Shown: positions 11,322 to 21,364 of the stretch, one piece after another
Layout: each line of letters begins with the position of its first letter
How positions within the stretch are numbered: the stretch's first letter is position 1
Source: Pyrus communis
Lineage: Eukaryota; Streptophyta; Magnoliopsida; Rosales; Rosaceae
Length of the DNA: 64,000 nucleotides
Assembly (NCBI RefSeq): GCF_963583255.1
Contig: NC_084815.1
Location: 9,037,724 to 9,101,723, forward strand
Direction of reading: 5' to 3'
Made by a program: the position numbers and the translations under genes
Notes under the pieces: model-generated
Databases searched by the model: none
What the model was told of the DNA's origin: nothing
The model's input: only the letters and a program-made list of their open reading frames with translations

Positions 11322-13022
11322 TAAACAAGTGTTTTTATGCAAAATTCATGGGATTCTATCACCTATCACTTCTAATGTTTTTTCTCACCCTCTTTAGGTG
11401 TTTTTAATGCATTTTGAGCTGTTTTGGTGTGTGTTGAAGTAAAAATCCGAAAATTTGAAAAAAATTGAAAAAAGTGTTTTGAAAAAGCCAAAAAGAGTTG
11501 TTTTTGTGTGTTTGTTTGTGTCTTAGGGTACATTCCAACACAATGATGAGAATTTGGTTTTTAATGCATGACTGTTAAAGAGAGTTACAAACAATGATGG
11601 AAGTTTGATTTGCTCTTTGGTTTATGCTTGGTTGTGGTTATAGTTTAAGAATTTACATGTAATCGCAAAAGATAAAATCAGTTTTGTAACAAGCTTGAAG
11701 GAAGGAACTCAAACATACGCTAGATCCCTGAGAGACTTGAGCCTAAACGTTTATTTGGAGAGTTATTAATCTGTGCATTCTTGTTTTCTAAAGTCGTTGT
11801 ATGATCTCATTATTCTTTGCTTGGTTGCTACTTAGAATGCGTTTCATCACTATAGTTCCAAATACTAGAACTCATACCTGTTTCATTCTAAGCATGAAAT
11901 TGATTAGCAGAACAAATAACAAGATAAAGTTGTGTAGTAGTCACCACCATAACCAAATAGCCGAATCCACCCTTGTCATTTGTATTGTAGGTTTAAACCC
12001 CTTTGAGCCTCATTTAGCCTATTTTCTTGTTAACCACATCATCCTTACCTAGCCTAGAATAGGACTTTCCATACCCTTGTTCTTGAAGTATAGTGGAGCA
12101 TAACTTAGGAGGAATTCCTTTTGAGTGACAGTTGTGCAGAAAACAAGTGTGGGGGAAGGGATTTTGTGAGTGTGTGTGTGCCAAAGTAAAAAAAAGAGGC
12201 ACGGGAAAAAGAAAAAAAAAAAAACGAAAGAAAAAATTGTGGAAAAGAAGAAAAAGAAGAAGCAAAGAAAGAAAAGGAGTGAAAATAAGTGAGAATGAAC
12301 TCACAATTGTTGATTGTTGAAGAAAGGGTCCAAAAAGTTTGAATATGGCCCTAAGTTTTGTGTGATTCCCCCTTCGGTGTTCAAAGTTGACTTCTGGGTT
12401 CTAAAGGGAACTCTAAGTGCCTAATTCAATACTTTGCTCACTATTGCTTTAAGAACGTTTGTTTCCTTTACCTTTCTTTGTTAGCCAATGCCCTAGCCCC
12501 ATTACAACCCTTAGACTTCTATCTTGATTGTTATGTGTTTCAATATGTGGAGTTTAAAATTGGTTTGAGCATATGGTATCCCTGGTTCTCGCGTCTAAGT
12601 AGTGGCATTCCATTCATGAGATCATATATATACATGTTAATAATTCCAGAAAGTTCTTTCCTTGTTATAACATATGTGAGTGTTCGTCTACATGTTTACA
12701 TCAATCTTCTCACATATACCTAGTGTAGGGAGTGTAGTCAGGAAATCTGTGTGAAAATTGAGAGTACATCTAGTAAGGAATTGAGAGAATTCTCTAAGGC
12801 ATGTTACTACATTCAAAATGTCATTTTAATTGATGAAATGTGAGTTAGTGAATGGTGACTATGATTAAGTATGCTTGAGGGTAAGGATTGCTTAAATCTA
12901 TGTGAGTGGTGATCTTTGACATGTTATGGTTCATTGGAAATCCCTGAGGCAAACGTTGGAAGGTTTAGATTGTCTGTTTTGTTTCTTTTGTTTGTTCGTT
13001 TTGCTCGAGGACTAGCAAAAGA

Positions 13023-13036
13023 TAAGTGTGGGGTAA
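13023..13036 (+). promoter_or_regulatory. Polypurine tract of plus-strand Athila element
   Basis: 'taagtgtggggtaa' lies just before the 3' LTR start at 13039. The minus-strand copy has the equivalent 'aagtgtgggggaatt' (complement at 32362-32376). This is the expected primer position for plus-strand DNA synthesis. Confidence 0.75.
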
Positions 13037-13038
13037 TT

Positions 13039-15224
13039 TGATAGGACCATATTTAGGCGACTTAACTAGCTTATTATTGTGCATTTGTGCTATTATTTCT
13101 TAGTTAATGTCGTATTACAACTCAATTTCGTGTGTTTGTAGGTCCTATGGGTTAAAGTATCAAGAAAGTGCATTTTGGTGCATTTTGGAGCTATTTTGGA
13201 CACTATGTGGATAGCTTGCATATGGGCTAACATGGATGGACGAATTTGGACTTCAATAGGCTAGAAATGTGATAAGAAGAGGAAGGAACTAAGCTAAGGA
13301 CAAAGTGGATAAGGAAGTAGCTCAAAAGAGGAAACCCTATCCAAAACCTTATCTAAACCTTATCCAACATTATCCAAACCTTATCTCATCTTATCCTATC
13401 CAAACCTTATCATGTCTTAATCCTAATTGCAAGGGGACCTAAATGGATAATTCTAGAACCTATTTCTAGAAGCATCCTATTCTAGAAGGCCCAAATCTGC
13501 CACAAAACCTATTCTTTCTAGAAATCCTACAAAAGTGGCGCACCAAACCTTTCTAGAAGGCCTTGCCTTGCCTTGCAAGCCAAGCAACCCTCACCCCCTC
13601 TTGTGCCGCACCTTCCTAAGCCCAATTCCCTTTGGATTCTGATTTTCAAGGCCTAATCCCTTTTAGATTTGGGTTACATAAGCCTATTATGAAACTAAGT
13701 GGGCCAAACCCCTTCCAAGGTGGATTTAAACACCTATAGCCGAATTCTAGGGCCCTAGTCCATAAAATCTGTTAAGCCTAACCCTAATCTACTTAACCCT
13801 AGGACTATATAAACATAAAATCAGCCAAAAATTCATACACCCCCTTATGCTATTCAGAAACCCTTGTGCCGCACCTCCATTCTCCATTCTAAACCTCCAT
13901 ACACCCCCCCTTATGCTATTCAGAAACCCTTGTGCCGCACCTCCATTCTCCATTCTAAACCTCCATACACCTCCCTACACATCTGTCGCACCCTTCCCAC
14001 CATAATCAACCATCCTCCATCCCTCCAAACAAGGAAACACCATCCAAAACCCCCAATTCCACCACACACAACTTGTGCCGCAGCAAGGAGGAGGAGGAGA
14101 AGCCAAACCGTGCATCAAATCCATCTTGGAAATGCTGAGCGTTTAGGTGTAATCTTTCTTATGATTTCTATGTTTAATTTCAATACTTTTTGTTGTGCAA
14201 GCATGAGGAACTAATCCCCTTTTGGCTAGGGGGAATTTCGAAACCATGGTTATATTTGCATGATGATTTGATTACTTTCAGTTGTGATTTCATGAATGAT
14301 GAATTCAATTTACTTATCTGTTTTAATTAAAACTTGTTTATGTATATGAATTGAGAGTGCACGCTTAATTTGCATGCATAAACATGATGCTAGGGTATGA
14401 GGGAACTTCACCTAATCGTTGGGAACTTATATTCATGAGTAGTTAAGATTGTTGGTCACAATTATGTTAAGTAAATTCTTGGTATAAGTATTGTGCGCTT
14501 TCATAGTTACGAATGCCTCGTCAACACCTATGATTTCCATAGAACCTAATGATCTTTGATTGTCTTTCTTTTATGCGCTTTCATATAGAAAACTTTTAAG
14601 GAATAATTTGATTGCAATGCGCTAATTCCATTCAATTCAATGACCTAAGGGAAATTTGAGAGTTAATTTAAGCCTACCTAATTAACTTGGGGTGTTGAGG
14701 TTCATAAATTCATTGAATAAGCAACTGAAGATTGTGTTGTATGCAAGTATGCCATGTGTGGAGAAAAACCTCCTAGCCATCTCACCGTCCACTTAATTTT
14801 ATTAATTTCGTCCAAATCTGCCTAGGTTACATATTTGTTTTGTTTGTTTGATTTTCGTCAAAAACCAAATCCCCAATTGTCTTAGAGTGTCTAATTGGTC
14901 CAAATATGTTCTAGATTGTGTTTTTAAGAGTTTTGAATCAAGTTAGAACCAATTTTCGTCCAAGTTTGTGTTTAGGCTCAAAACTGCCTAGATTGTGTTT
15001 TTAAGGCAGTTTTGAGTGTTTTTAGCCTATTTTGAGTCTTGTGAACGTGTGTGAGTCTTTTTAAGTGAGTTTAAGTGTTTTAAAGGTTAGTTTTATTTAT
15101 TTGAGTCAGTTTAGAGTGTTTAGCAATCCCTCCTAATCCCCGGTGTAAGAACGATCCCTACTTATTTATATGCTACAATTGTCAAAAAATGGTTAATTTG
15201 TGTGTTAAGTTAATTTTCGCATCA
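13039..15224 (+). repeat. 3' LTR of plus-strand Athila element
   Basis: 2186 bp, TGATAGG to CGCATCA, uninterrupted. It has TATATAAA at 13806-13813. The 116-codon ORFs at 1282-1632 and 13864-14214 are simply the same LTR sequence twice. It is followed by CGCCC at 15225-15229. Confidence 0.95.
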
Positions 15225-15236
15225 CGCCCTGCATCA

Positions 15237-15640
15237 AAATTTAAACCTAAAAGTGCTTAAATATAAGAGTGTGCTCGTGAGCGGGAATGAACCAATTTCA
15301 TACGTGGTGTCAGAGCATAAGTAAAGTACAGTACAGTAGGATGAGAATAATATCATCGAAGGTATTCTCCAATACCAAGATTTGTCACGAATCCTTGTTG
15401 ATACGAAAGCTTAACTACTAAAACTTGGGGGGGCGAAAAATAAGGGTGAGTGGGCCTAAAAATAAAGCTTTATAAAAACCTTTTTGAAAACTTTATAACC
15501 CCTCACCGTAAAACAACTATAGTTTCCAAATTATACATATTGCGTATAGTATAAAAATGCTTACCGTAGCCAGTAGTATTTCAAGGATGCCAAATGTCAC
15601 AACTTTCGTAAATAAATACTTGACGTCTGTAATCACATAT
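15237..15640 (-). repeat. Chromovirus-type LTR fragment, minus orientation
   Basis: Read on the minus strand, about 15237-15460 matches the plus strand at about 50057-50275 in order: 'gcccactcacccttattttt', 'caaggattc', 'ttcgatgatat', 'ctcttatattta'. Farther along it also recalls 62700-62780 ('ttttacgg.gaggggtt'). It is therefore an inverted fragment of the same LTR family that makes up much of 27430-50378. Confidence 0.7.
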
Positions 15641-16435
15641 TTTCGCGTAAATGATTTTTGTACACTTTTTATAGCCTCTCACACACTCATTTTTTTTTTT
15701 TTTTTGCCCATTGTGGAGTGAAAAATAATCCACAAAATTCTGGAGGCGGCACATGGACTTTTAGCCAAAAAAGACAAGGTTGCCCTCATTAAATGGGCAG
15801 GGTATATTTATATTCCACACACACAGCTCATCATCCCTAGACATGCAGGCAGGGGACTATGACTGCTCAAAGCTTGTCTTCACGTGGGAGAAGTCAAAGG
15901 CATTAACTTACACAATCTCTTGGGAATATTCTCACAAAAATCCAACCTAGGGCTAGCCACTCTCTATAAATACCCTATTTCTCCACCAAAATTTGGTAAG
16001 CTTTTTGCCATACAGAAAACCCTAAACACTCGCTCTCTTCAATTACTAACTTAGGCATCGGAGATCCATTGGCCAAAACCCTCCACTCATTGTGGACATG
16101 TGAGGCTTTTGATCATTGATCAAATGTGTTGATTGTTTTGCATGTACCTTTTCGTCAAAGCAAAGGACTGCAGGAATTTGCATTGACACCCATCAATTTG
16201 AATAAAGCAAACGAAAATAACAATCTGAACTACACATAGGTGTGTATGAGGCTAAAACGGATATTTGTTGTTTTTATTTTACTTTCCTCATGGACTATTT
16301 TTTATATCGAGCATGGGTTATTAATTTCACTTAAAGTTGCATGCACCACCCGTGAATATTACTATCTTAGTAAAAAGTTGATGAAATATTAGGTGTTTCA
16401 AAGGTGCGGACTTTTAAGCGTAGACCATGAATTGA
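15641..16435 (+). repeat. Probable LTR promoter fragment of another retroelement
   Basis: No ORF. It contains a T-run (15692-15707), a promoter-like segment with TATAAATA at 15965-15972 followed by 'ccaaaatttgg' and 'aaccctaaacactcgctctc', and then 'taggcatcggag', a layout common just downstream of the TATA box in plant LTRs. No matching second LTR or target duplication is visible, so it is a fragment or the call may be wrong. Confidence 0.4.
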
Positions 16436-16640
16436 GGTCATCTTCAACCGATGGTTGGCCAGAGGGCTCGTTTTAGTCCTCTGACCCTCCAAGATTCTTC
16501 AAGATATTAATATTTTAATGAACAGTACAAGGCCATATTTGCCTCTCTCCAACCGAGGGCCAGAGGGCCAGAGGGCTCGTTTTAGCTCTACCACAAAAAA
16601 CCGTTTCCAACCGAAGGCCAAAGGGTCAAACATAATTTAT

Positions 16641-16801
16641 TATTTAAATTTAAAAACTACAACAACTTAAATTTAAAAACTACAACTTATATTTAAAAAT
16701 TACAACTAAAATTTAAAAACGACAAATTAAATTTAAAATCTACAAATTAAATTCAAAAACAACATTAACTTAAATTTAAAAACTAAAACAACTTAAATTT
16801 A
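16641..16801. repeat. AT-rich minisatellite, about 22-bp unit
   Basis: Repeats of 'aacttaaatttaaaaactac' with variants, roughly seven units, lie near the left end of the Harbinger-like element, after the broken ORF1 in its reading direction. Confidence 0.75.
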
Positions 16802-16809
16802 ATATCCAT

Positions 16810-17759
16810 AATCAACATCATCTTCATCATCCGCCATCATAGGAGTATAGTCAAAGGTAAACAACTGCCGTCGGCTCATAATATCTTTTTTTTTTTCCTA
16901 TCAATATAGGCCTTACTCATTGGAGTGTAATTCGAAGTGTTCCTTTCCATATTCTTATCATCCATCTCTTCTTATATATGTTTTGCCCGTTCTTCATGCC
17001 TACACTTCATTTCTTCGGCCTCAAGGGCATTTTGCTTCGCCAATAATCGCAATGAGGCCGCCACTTCATGTTGAGCGGCGTAATTATCATTTGCCTTGCC
17101 CTTTTCCTTCAACCTTCACGTCTTGTTTCGTCCCATAGCCCTAGGTATGAAACCCTTACTTGAAGACGGATTTTCTACCCTTTTTTGTTGAATGGTTGGA
17201 GATCCATCTTCATCCATATCTACAGTTGAGGATGCAGTTTTGAACATCGGTGTAGGAGCTCTCTTTGGTGGATCTTCAAATAGCACCCACCCTTTACAAA
17301 TTTCCCAACAACTGTGAAACTGAAAGGGTTTCGAGCTGCTCTCCATATACAATTCCTCTGCTTGGCGTACCTAGAAAAAAATTAAAGGAAATTAATTTAT
17401 GAAATTAAATGTAATATAATTAAATATTTAAAATAAATTGTGAAAACACTTACTTCGTCGTAGTAATTAGCGCCGCTTTCATGTCTAGTTGCGGCTGCTA
17501 ACAATGCTTGATGCTATTTGTTCAAACTTGGCTGAAGATGTTTCTTCCATCTTGAAGAACAACTCTCGTGGTTTCGAATATTCACTGGAGTGGTGCCTTC
17601 ATAGAATTCTAAGTATTTTTTGGACACACGAGTACAAACACCGTCATTTGTTTGACAATTCCCCCTCACACTATCTTCCGACACCTATCTATAAGCCTTG
17701 CAAAGAGCTTCATCTTCTTTTCGGGTCCAAGCCCTACCTTTCATTGCAAAAGAGGCCAT
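16810..17759 (-). pseudogene. Harbinger-type ORF1 (Myb/SANT-like, NAM-associated C-terminus), two exons, broken
   Basis: On the minus strand, exon 1 runs 17759-17454: it starts MASFAMKGRAWTRKEDEALC, a SANT-like DNA-binding domain, and ends ESGANYYDE before a GTAAGT donor. An 83-bp intron (17453-17371) ends in CTAG. Exon 2 starts at 17370 and includes KPFQFHSCWEIC, DMDEDGSP and GFIPRAMGRNKT, the NAM-associated type C-terminus found in plant Harbinger ORF1 and related host proteins. ORF1 proteins help the transposase bind DNA or enter the nucleus. It is dead: two TAG stops in exon 1 where TGG is expected (R-stop-V and K-stop-H contexts), plus a TGA after GRNKT and later stops. Confidence 0.78.
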
Positions 17760-17980
17760 TTCAAAATTATTAAAAAAATTGAAGGATAGATTTTTGAAAG
17801 AGGAAGGAAAATATGAGAATTGAAATGGTAGGAATGGTGAAAATTTTGTGAGGAATGGTTTAGGTATTTATAGGGGAAAAAAAATAGAAATTTAAAAAAA
17901 AAAAAAAAAAAAAAAAAGGCCCAAAAAACCCTAAAAAAAAAAAATAATAATTGAATCCAACGGTAATTGGTACCAGCTCG

Positions 17981-18010
17981 CAACGGTTAGCTGACGTCAG
18001 CTAGCCGTTG
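17981..18010. repeat. 30-bp near-perfect palindrome centred on TGACGTCA
   Basis: CAACGG at 17981-17986 and CCGTTG at 18005-18010 flank TAGCTGACGTCAGCTA. Fourteen of 15 base pairs match; the mismatch is 17987/18004. The core TGACGTCA is a classic bZIP binding site. Confidence 0.85.
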
Positions 18011-18030
18011 GTTTCAAAATTATTTTTAAA

Positions 18031-18166
18031 AATTCCTGTCGGTTATAATCGACAGGAATACATTTGTATTAAATAATATAAATGAAATCCTGTCGGTTAT
18101 AACCGACAGGAATACATTTGTATTAAATAATAGAAACGTATTCCTGTCGGTTATAATTGACAGGAT
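18031..18166. repeat. Three 54-bp tandem units, each with a 22-bp palindrome
   Basis: Palindromes start at 18035, 18089 and 18143, an exact 54-bp period. Each is the half CCTGTCGGTTA followed by its reverse complement. The middle copy is perfect; the outer two carry one or two changes. The spacer contains 'aatacatttgtattaaata'. Confidence 0.92.
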
Positions 18167-18366
18167 TCCCAGTATTTCTCGCCAGCCCTCTAGCTCTCTC
18201 CGATTCCGTGGGGCTCTCTGAGATTCCACAGCCCTTTGGCCTAGCCCTCGGTTGGAAACGGTTTTCAGGCTATTTTCGGCCCTCTGACCCTCTGGACCCT
18301 TCGGTTGGAGATGGCCTGAGGTCTATGATTTGATGAGAGATCCAGCTTCTCTGCCCTCCCAGTTCT

Positions 18367-18529
18367 CATACACTCCTATTCCCTTCTATTTTGTGCAATC
18401 ACGGTTAAACTACGTCGACATTTTATATTGATTTTTTTATAGAGATAATAAGATAAAAAACAATAATAATATAAAATGTTGACGTGATTTAACCGCGACC
18501 GCACAAATAGATAAAGATGAGAGTGTATG
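18367..18529. mobile_element. Small fold-back MITE
   Basis: CATACACTC at 18367-18375 is mirrored by GAGTGTATG at 18521-18529. The arms continue with 'cacggttaaactacgtcgacattttatatt' type sequence matching its reverse complement across a short centre (about 18420-18470), so nearly the whole 163 bp folds into one stem. Superfamily not determined. Confidence 0.7.
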
Positions 18530-18754
18530 GAAACTTGTGCAGAGAAGCCAGGTCTTTGATGATTACACGGTATAACCGGGCCTTTAAGATCTGATGTTAT
18601 TCTATACAGTTTGTTTTTTGTTCACTGGATGGGTTCTTTTGGAGGGAGAGAGTAGCTTCAACAAAGGCATTTGCGCGCCTCAAAGAGGGAAAGAGCGAGA
18701 GCTGGGTAAAGGGTTGGAGGAGGCGGGTCTTCAGGACCCGTATAATACTGTAAA

Positions 18755-19162
18755 ATGGATCGGATTCACCACGAAGCTCGAGTCCACCATCAGCGCCATT
18801 CCTATTTCAATGCCGAACGTGACTTGAATCAGATTCACCACGAAGTTCTACATTCGCAGATCCCCTTGGCGGAGGAGAAGATTGTTATATTGCCCGTATA
18901 CTTCGAATTTCCCGACAGACCCACCCCATCGAATGTCGCTTCGCAGCCATCTGAAATTTGTTTGGAATGGCGTGGCCTGATCCGAAGCGGTGAGCTTGGT
19001 TTTTTGTGCTTTTGCTCCATTTGGGTTTTTGAGTTTTTGGTTTTATTTTTTGTGGGTTTTCAATCGTTATGTGAATTGGGTGTGTGAAATAATTCTTGGG
19101 TTATGGTTTTTGCAGGAGGAAGCTTGGTGGGAAGTTGCGGCATCGGCGACTTGCGAACTTGA
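18755..19162 (+). CDS. Unrecognised two-exon candidate gene
   Basis: I do not recognise this. A possible exon runs 18755-18989, starting MDRIHHEARVHHQRHSYFNA and ending LIRSG. A good GTGAGC donor follows at 18990, and an intron of 126 bp ends in 'tttttgcag' at 19115. The second exon (19116-19162) joins in frame and stops, giving about 93 residues. The predicted piece is histidine-rich at its start, with IHHEA repeated as IHHEV. Supporting signs are the frame continuity across plausible GT-AG signals. Against it are the small size, the absence of a known domain and the repeat-rich surroundings. It may be the remnant of a larger gene. Confidence 0.25.
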
Positions 19163-20304
19163 TTGGGTATTGTCGTAATGAGCTTTAGCTAAGCATTTGT
19201 CCACTGTATGTCAAACAAAATCTAAACTTTTTTTCTTTTCTTTTTCGTCTTTGGGCATTAGCTGTTGTATCAAGAATGCTATTTTTTAGCTGTTGTATCA
19301 AGAATGCTATTTTTTTTCTTTTCTTTTTCGTCTTTGCGCATTAGCTGTTGTAATAAGATAAACGACAAGGAAAAGATGATACATATGAAATATCTTGGTT
19401 TCTTGCTGTATTTCTTCCTTTATTCATTACAAGCCTTTTCTAACGTGCTTTCGTACGTGCAAAGAGTCTTGTTTTTTATTTTTTTTTTCCTCATGCATTT
19501 TACATGCAAGTTAATTATGTTTTATTTCCTTCTATTTTCAATGTATGATATTTTATTTTAAGACGCAATTTGAGAAAAAAAATAGCTAGCACAACACATC
19601 TCAAGGGGCGCGTAGCACCCGTGATAAAAAAATACCTCTCACATAAAAAGGTAGGAACATACAAAATACTACCTTTTTATAGTACGAACACCTTTGTATA
19701 GGTGTCAGCTCTTCCGTTGGCATGTCTACTTATTGTTTTTTATAGTAGTCTGGGCGAGTACTTAATGTTTTCATCTACTCTTCTTTTATTTACGTCTACT
19801 TACTATTGTTCATGGACTTTAGGTAGGAACTTGCATCCAAAATCCCATGTTTTTTGACAATTGCATAAATAACATTTAAATCATTACTTTACGCAAAGTG
19901 AAAACGAAAAACATGACAACTTTTTAGACGTGCATGGTAAAGAAAAAGTTCATCTTTGCACAATACATTTAAAATATATTGTCACAATTACAATGGAAAA
20001 AAAAACTAATGCAAAATCTTCACAATTACATTTAACATTTCTTACTATTTAATTTTGTAAACATGATAACATCCTAAAAAGTTGTCATGTTTTTCGTTTT
20101 CACTTTGCGTAACATTTAAATCATTACTTTACGCAAAGTGAAAACGAAAAACTTAACGACTTTTTAGGACGTGCATGGTAACGAAAAAGTTCCTCCTTGC
20201 ACAATGCATTTAAAATATATCTTGACAATTACAATGAAAAAAAACTAACGCCATACACCTTTAGGGGCGCATAGCGCCCGTGATGCGTGCTGAGAGGCTA
20301 GTAG
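19163..20304. repeat. Repeat-rich stretch with possible Helitron 3' end
   Basis: No gene seen. A short duplication of 'agctgttgtatcaagaatgc' lies at 19260-19310. A block at about 19866-20000 is repeated directly at about 20108-20250 ('atttaaatcattactttacg' and following), and part of it is inverted at about 20062-20110. Similar words 'ggggcgcgtagcacccgtgat' (near 19602) and 'ggggcgcatagcgcccgtgat' (near 20263) bracket the region. The second forms a GGGCGC/GCGCCC hairpin, with CTAG followed by T at 20298-20302, as at Helitron 3' ends. The 5' end is not found. Confidence 0.4.
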
Positions 20305-20495
20305 ATGCTTAAACCCCCTCTTAATAATTACTGATACATGCATCATTACTAGAGTTAATGAACTCATAATATTAACCCCATTTAATCTAGCCCACTAAAT
20401 ATAATTATTACACAAAATCATTACTTCAAAACCCTTGTATTCCATGTATATCGGCTGAATTTCAAAAGCCAAATGTATTGAATCTTCCGATGATC

Positions 20496-21200
20496 TTATT
20501 TCATGTCCTGCATCATTTCACCGGGTCGGAGAGAATTCATCCTCAAATTCGAATCACCATCCACTTTGGAGAAAAAATATTGATATCTTCCACTCCAAAC
20601 AAATAGATACTTTGAATAAATGATAAACTTTGAATAGCATAAAATATGCTCCACAACCAAGGTCTTGATCCGGACGTCTTCCCAATAAATCTTCATTTGA
20701 TTACCTGTATTTGCAAAGTTCCTTGTAGTACTTGAATTGAAATTACCAACTCCAATCAAATCAACATATTCAAAAGTATCAGTCTCCAAAATATAAATTG
20801 TGTCATGTGGCTAGACCGATGTCAAGGTTTCATCAAGAATTAAAAGATCATGACAAACAAATATTTTGTAAGCTTTGATAATGAGTTCCATATTCTCCTA
20901 TTTTGAGTTGTAATCTTTCTTTCTCTTGTTGTCTTAAAGTTGAAGTTGCGTTACAGATTTCAGAGTCATCACAACAAAGATCAAACACCGGAGGAAGATC
21001 AAGATTTAAAGAATTATCACCTAAAGAATTTTCACAACATATTGGACATGAACTATCCAAGCAATGATCAAATATTGGAGGAAGGTCCAGATTTAGACCT
21101 TTATCTATTGGTAGTTGCGACATGTTAAGTGTTGTTACCCTTGATACATCGTCACCCTTGGATCGAGCTAACGCTCTGATACTAACTAATGTAGTCTATC
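20496..21200 (-). pseudogene. Retrotransposon-like fragment, minus strand
   Basis: Two minus-strand open stretches (21123-20848 and 20789-20496). The first begins MSQLPIDKG and has a duplicated motif, LNLDLPPIFDHC and LNLDLPPVFDLC, with acidic and cysteine-containing spacers. The second ends in NLRMNSLRPGEMMQDMK. Such acidic PPxFD repeats recall linker or post-pol regions of plant gypsy elements, but I cannot name the family. At 21155-21180 the minus strand reads 'agttagtatcagagc', close to an initiator-tRNA-Met primer site, so a minus-strand element may end here. Confidence 0.35.
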
Positions 21201-21352
21201 ATTTAATTTCATTTCTATCTGCTACGCCTTGCATCAAATTTACTCACATTTTCTACATTACTACACATCATGGCTTCGTCACCCTCTAGGTGTCGACCAA
21301 CACAGCTCAATTCGGAGTCCAGGTGGACATTCCGGGTCGGGGTGTGTCAGTT

Positions 21353-21364
21353 TGGTATTAGAGC
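21353..21364 (+). promoter_or_regulatory. Primer binding site, initiator tRNA-Met type
   Basis: TGGTATTAGAGC differs by one base from TGGTATCAGAGC, the complement of the plant initiator tRNA-Met 3' end. It lies three bases after the LTR end. Confidence 0.7.

Larger units (their letters stand above)
11082..13038 (+). other. Athila 3' internal region without a credible gene
   Basis: This stretch lies where some Athila elements carry an env-like ORF. I see no protein-like gene. It holds a G16 run at 11306-11321, a purine-rich AAG/AAAG tract at about 12185-12285 and scattered stops. A segment around 12478-12720 is conserved with the minus-strand element (32735-32944) but looks non-coding, because the DNA is more alike than the translations. 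The 3' end, 'aaaagataagtgtggggtaa', is the polypurine tract. Confidence 0.7.
445..15224 (+). mobile_element. Full-length Athila-like Ty3/gypsy retrotransposon, plus strand, defective
   Basis: Bounded by TGATAGG...GCATCA LTRs and a 5-bp duplication (CGCCC). Order: 5' LTR 445-5398 (split by a solo LTR), tRNA-Asp primer site 5404-5420, gag, protease, reverse transcriptase, RNase H and integrase to 11081, about 1.95 kb without a credible gene, a polypurine tract near 13023-13036, and 3' LTR 13039-15224. Without the nested LTR it is about 12.0 kb. The Athila assignment rests on protein motifs (FMDD polymerase motif, DLxAS protease motif), absence of a chromodomain and the tRNA-Asp primer. The coding region has ten premature stops and two frameshifts, so it cannot make its own proteins. 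Confidence 0.93.
16436..18316 (-). mobile_element. PIF/Harbinger-like TIR element carrying a broken ORF1
   Basis: Terminal inverted repeats GGTCATCTTCAACCGATGG (left) and GGCCATCTCCAACCGAAGG (right, on the minus strand). Both lead into related subterminal sequence with 'CCAGAGGG'. A 3-bp TGA flanks both sides (16433-16435, 18317-18319), fitting the 3-bp duplications of this superfamily although TTA/TAA is usual. It is 1881 bp, with no transposase seen. Inside are a Myb/SANT-type ORF1 pseudogene on the minus strand, an AT-rich minisatellite (16641-16801), an A-run (17896-17918) and a palindrome array (17981-18164). Confidence 0.75.

Noticed and set aside
12478..12723. Short ORF with a counterpart at 32735-32944 in the other Athila element
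   Set aside because: The proteins are about two-thirds identical while the DNA is clearly closer, and compensating 1-nt indels lie inside. That points to conserved non-coding DNA; a dN/dS test over many copies would decide.
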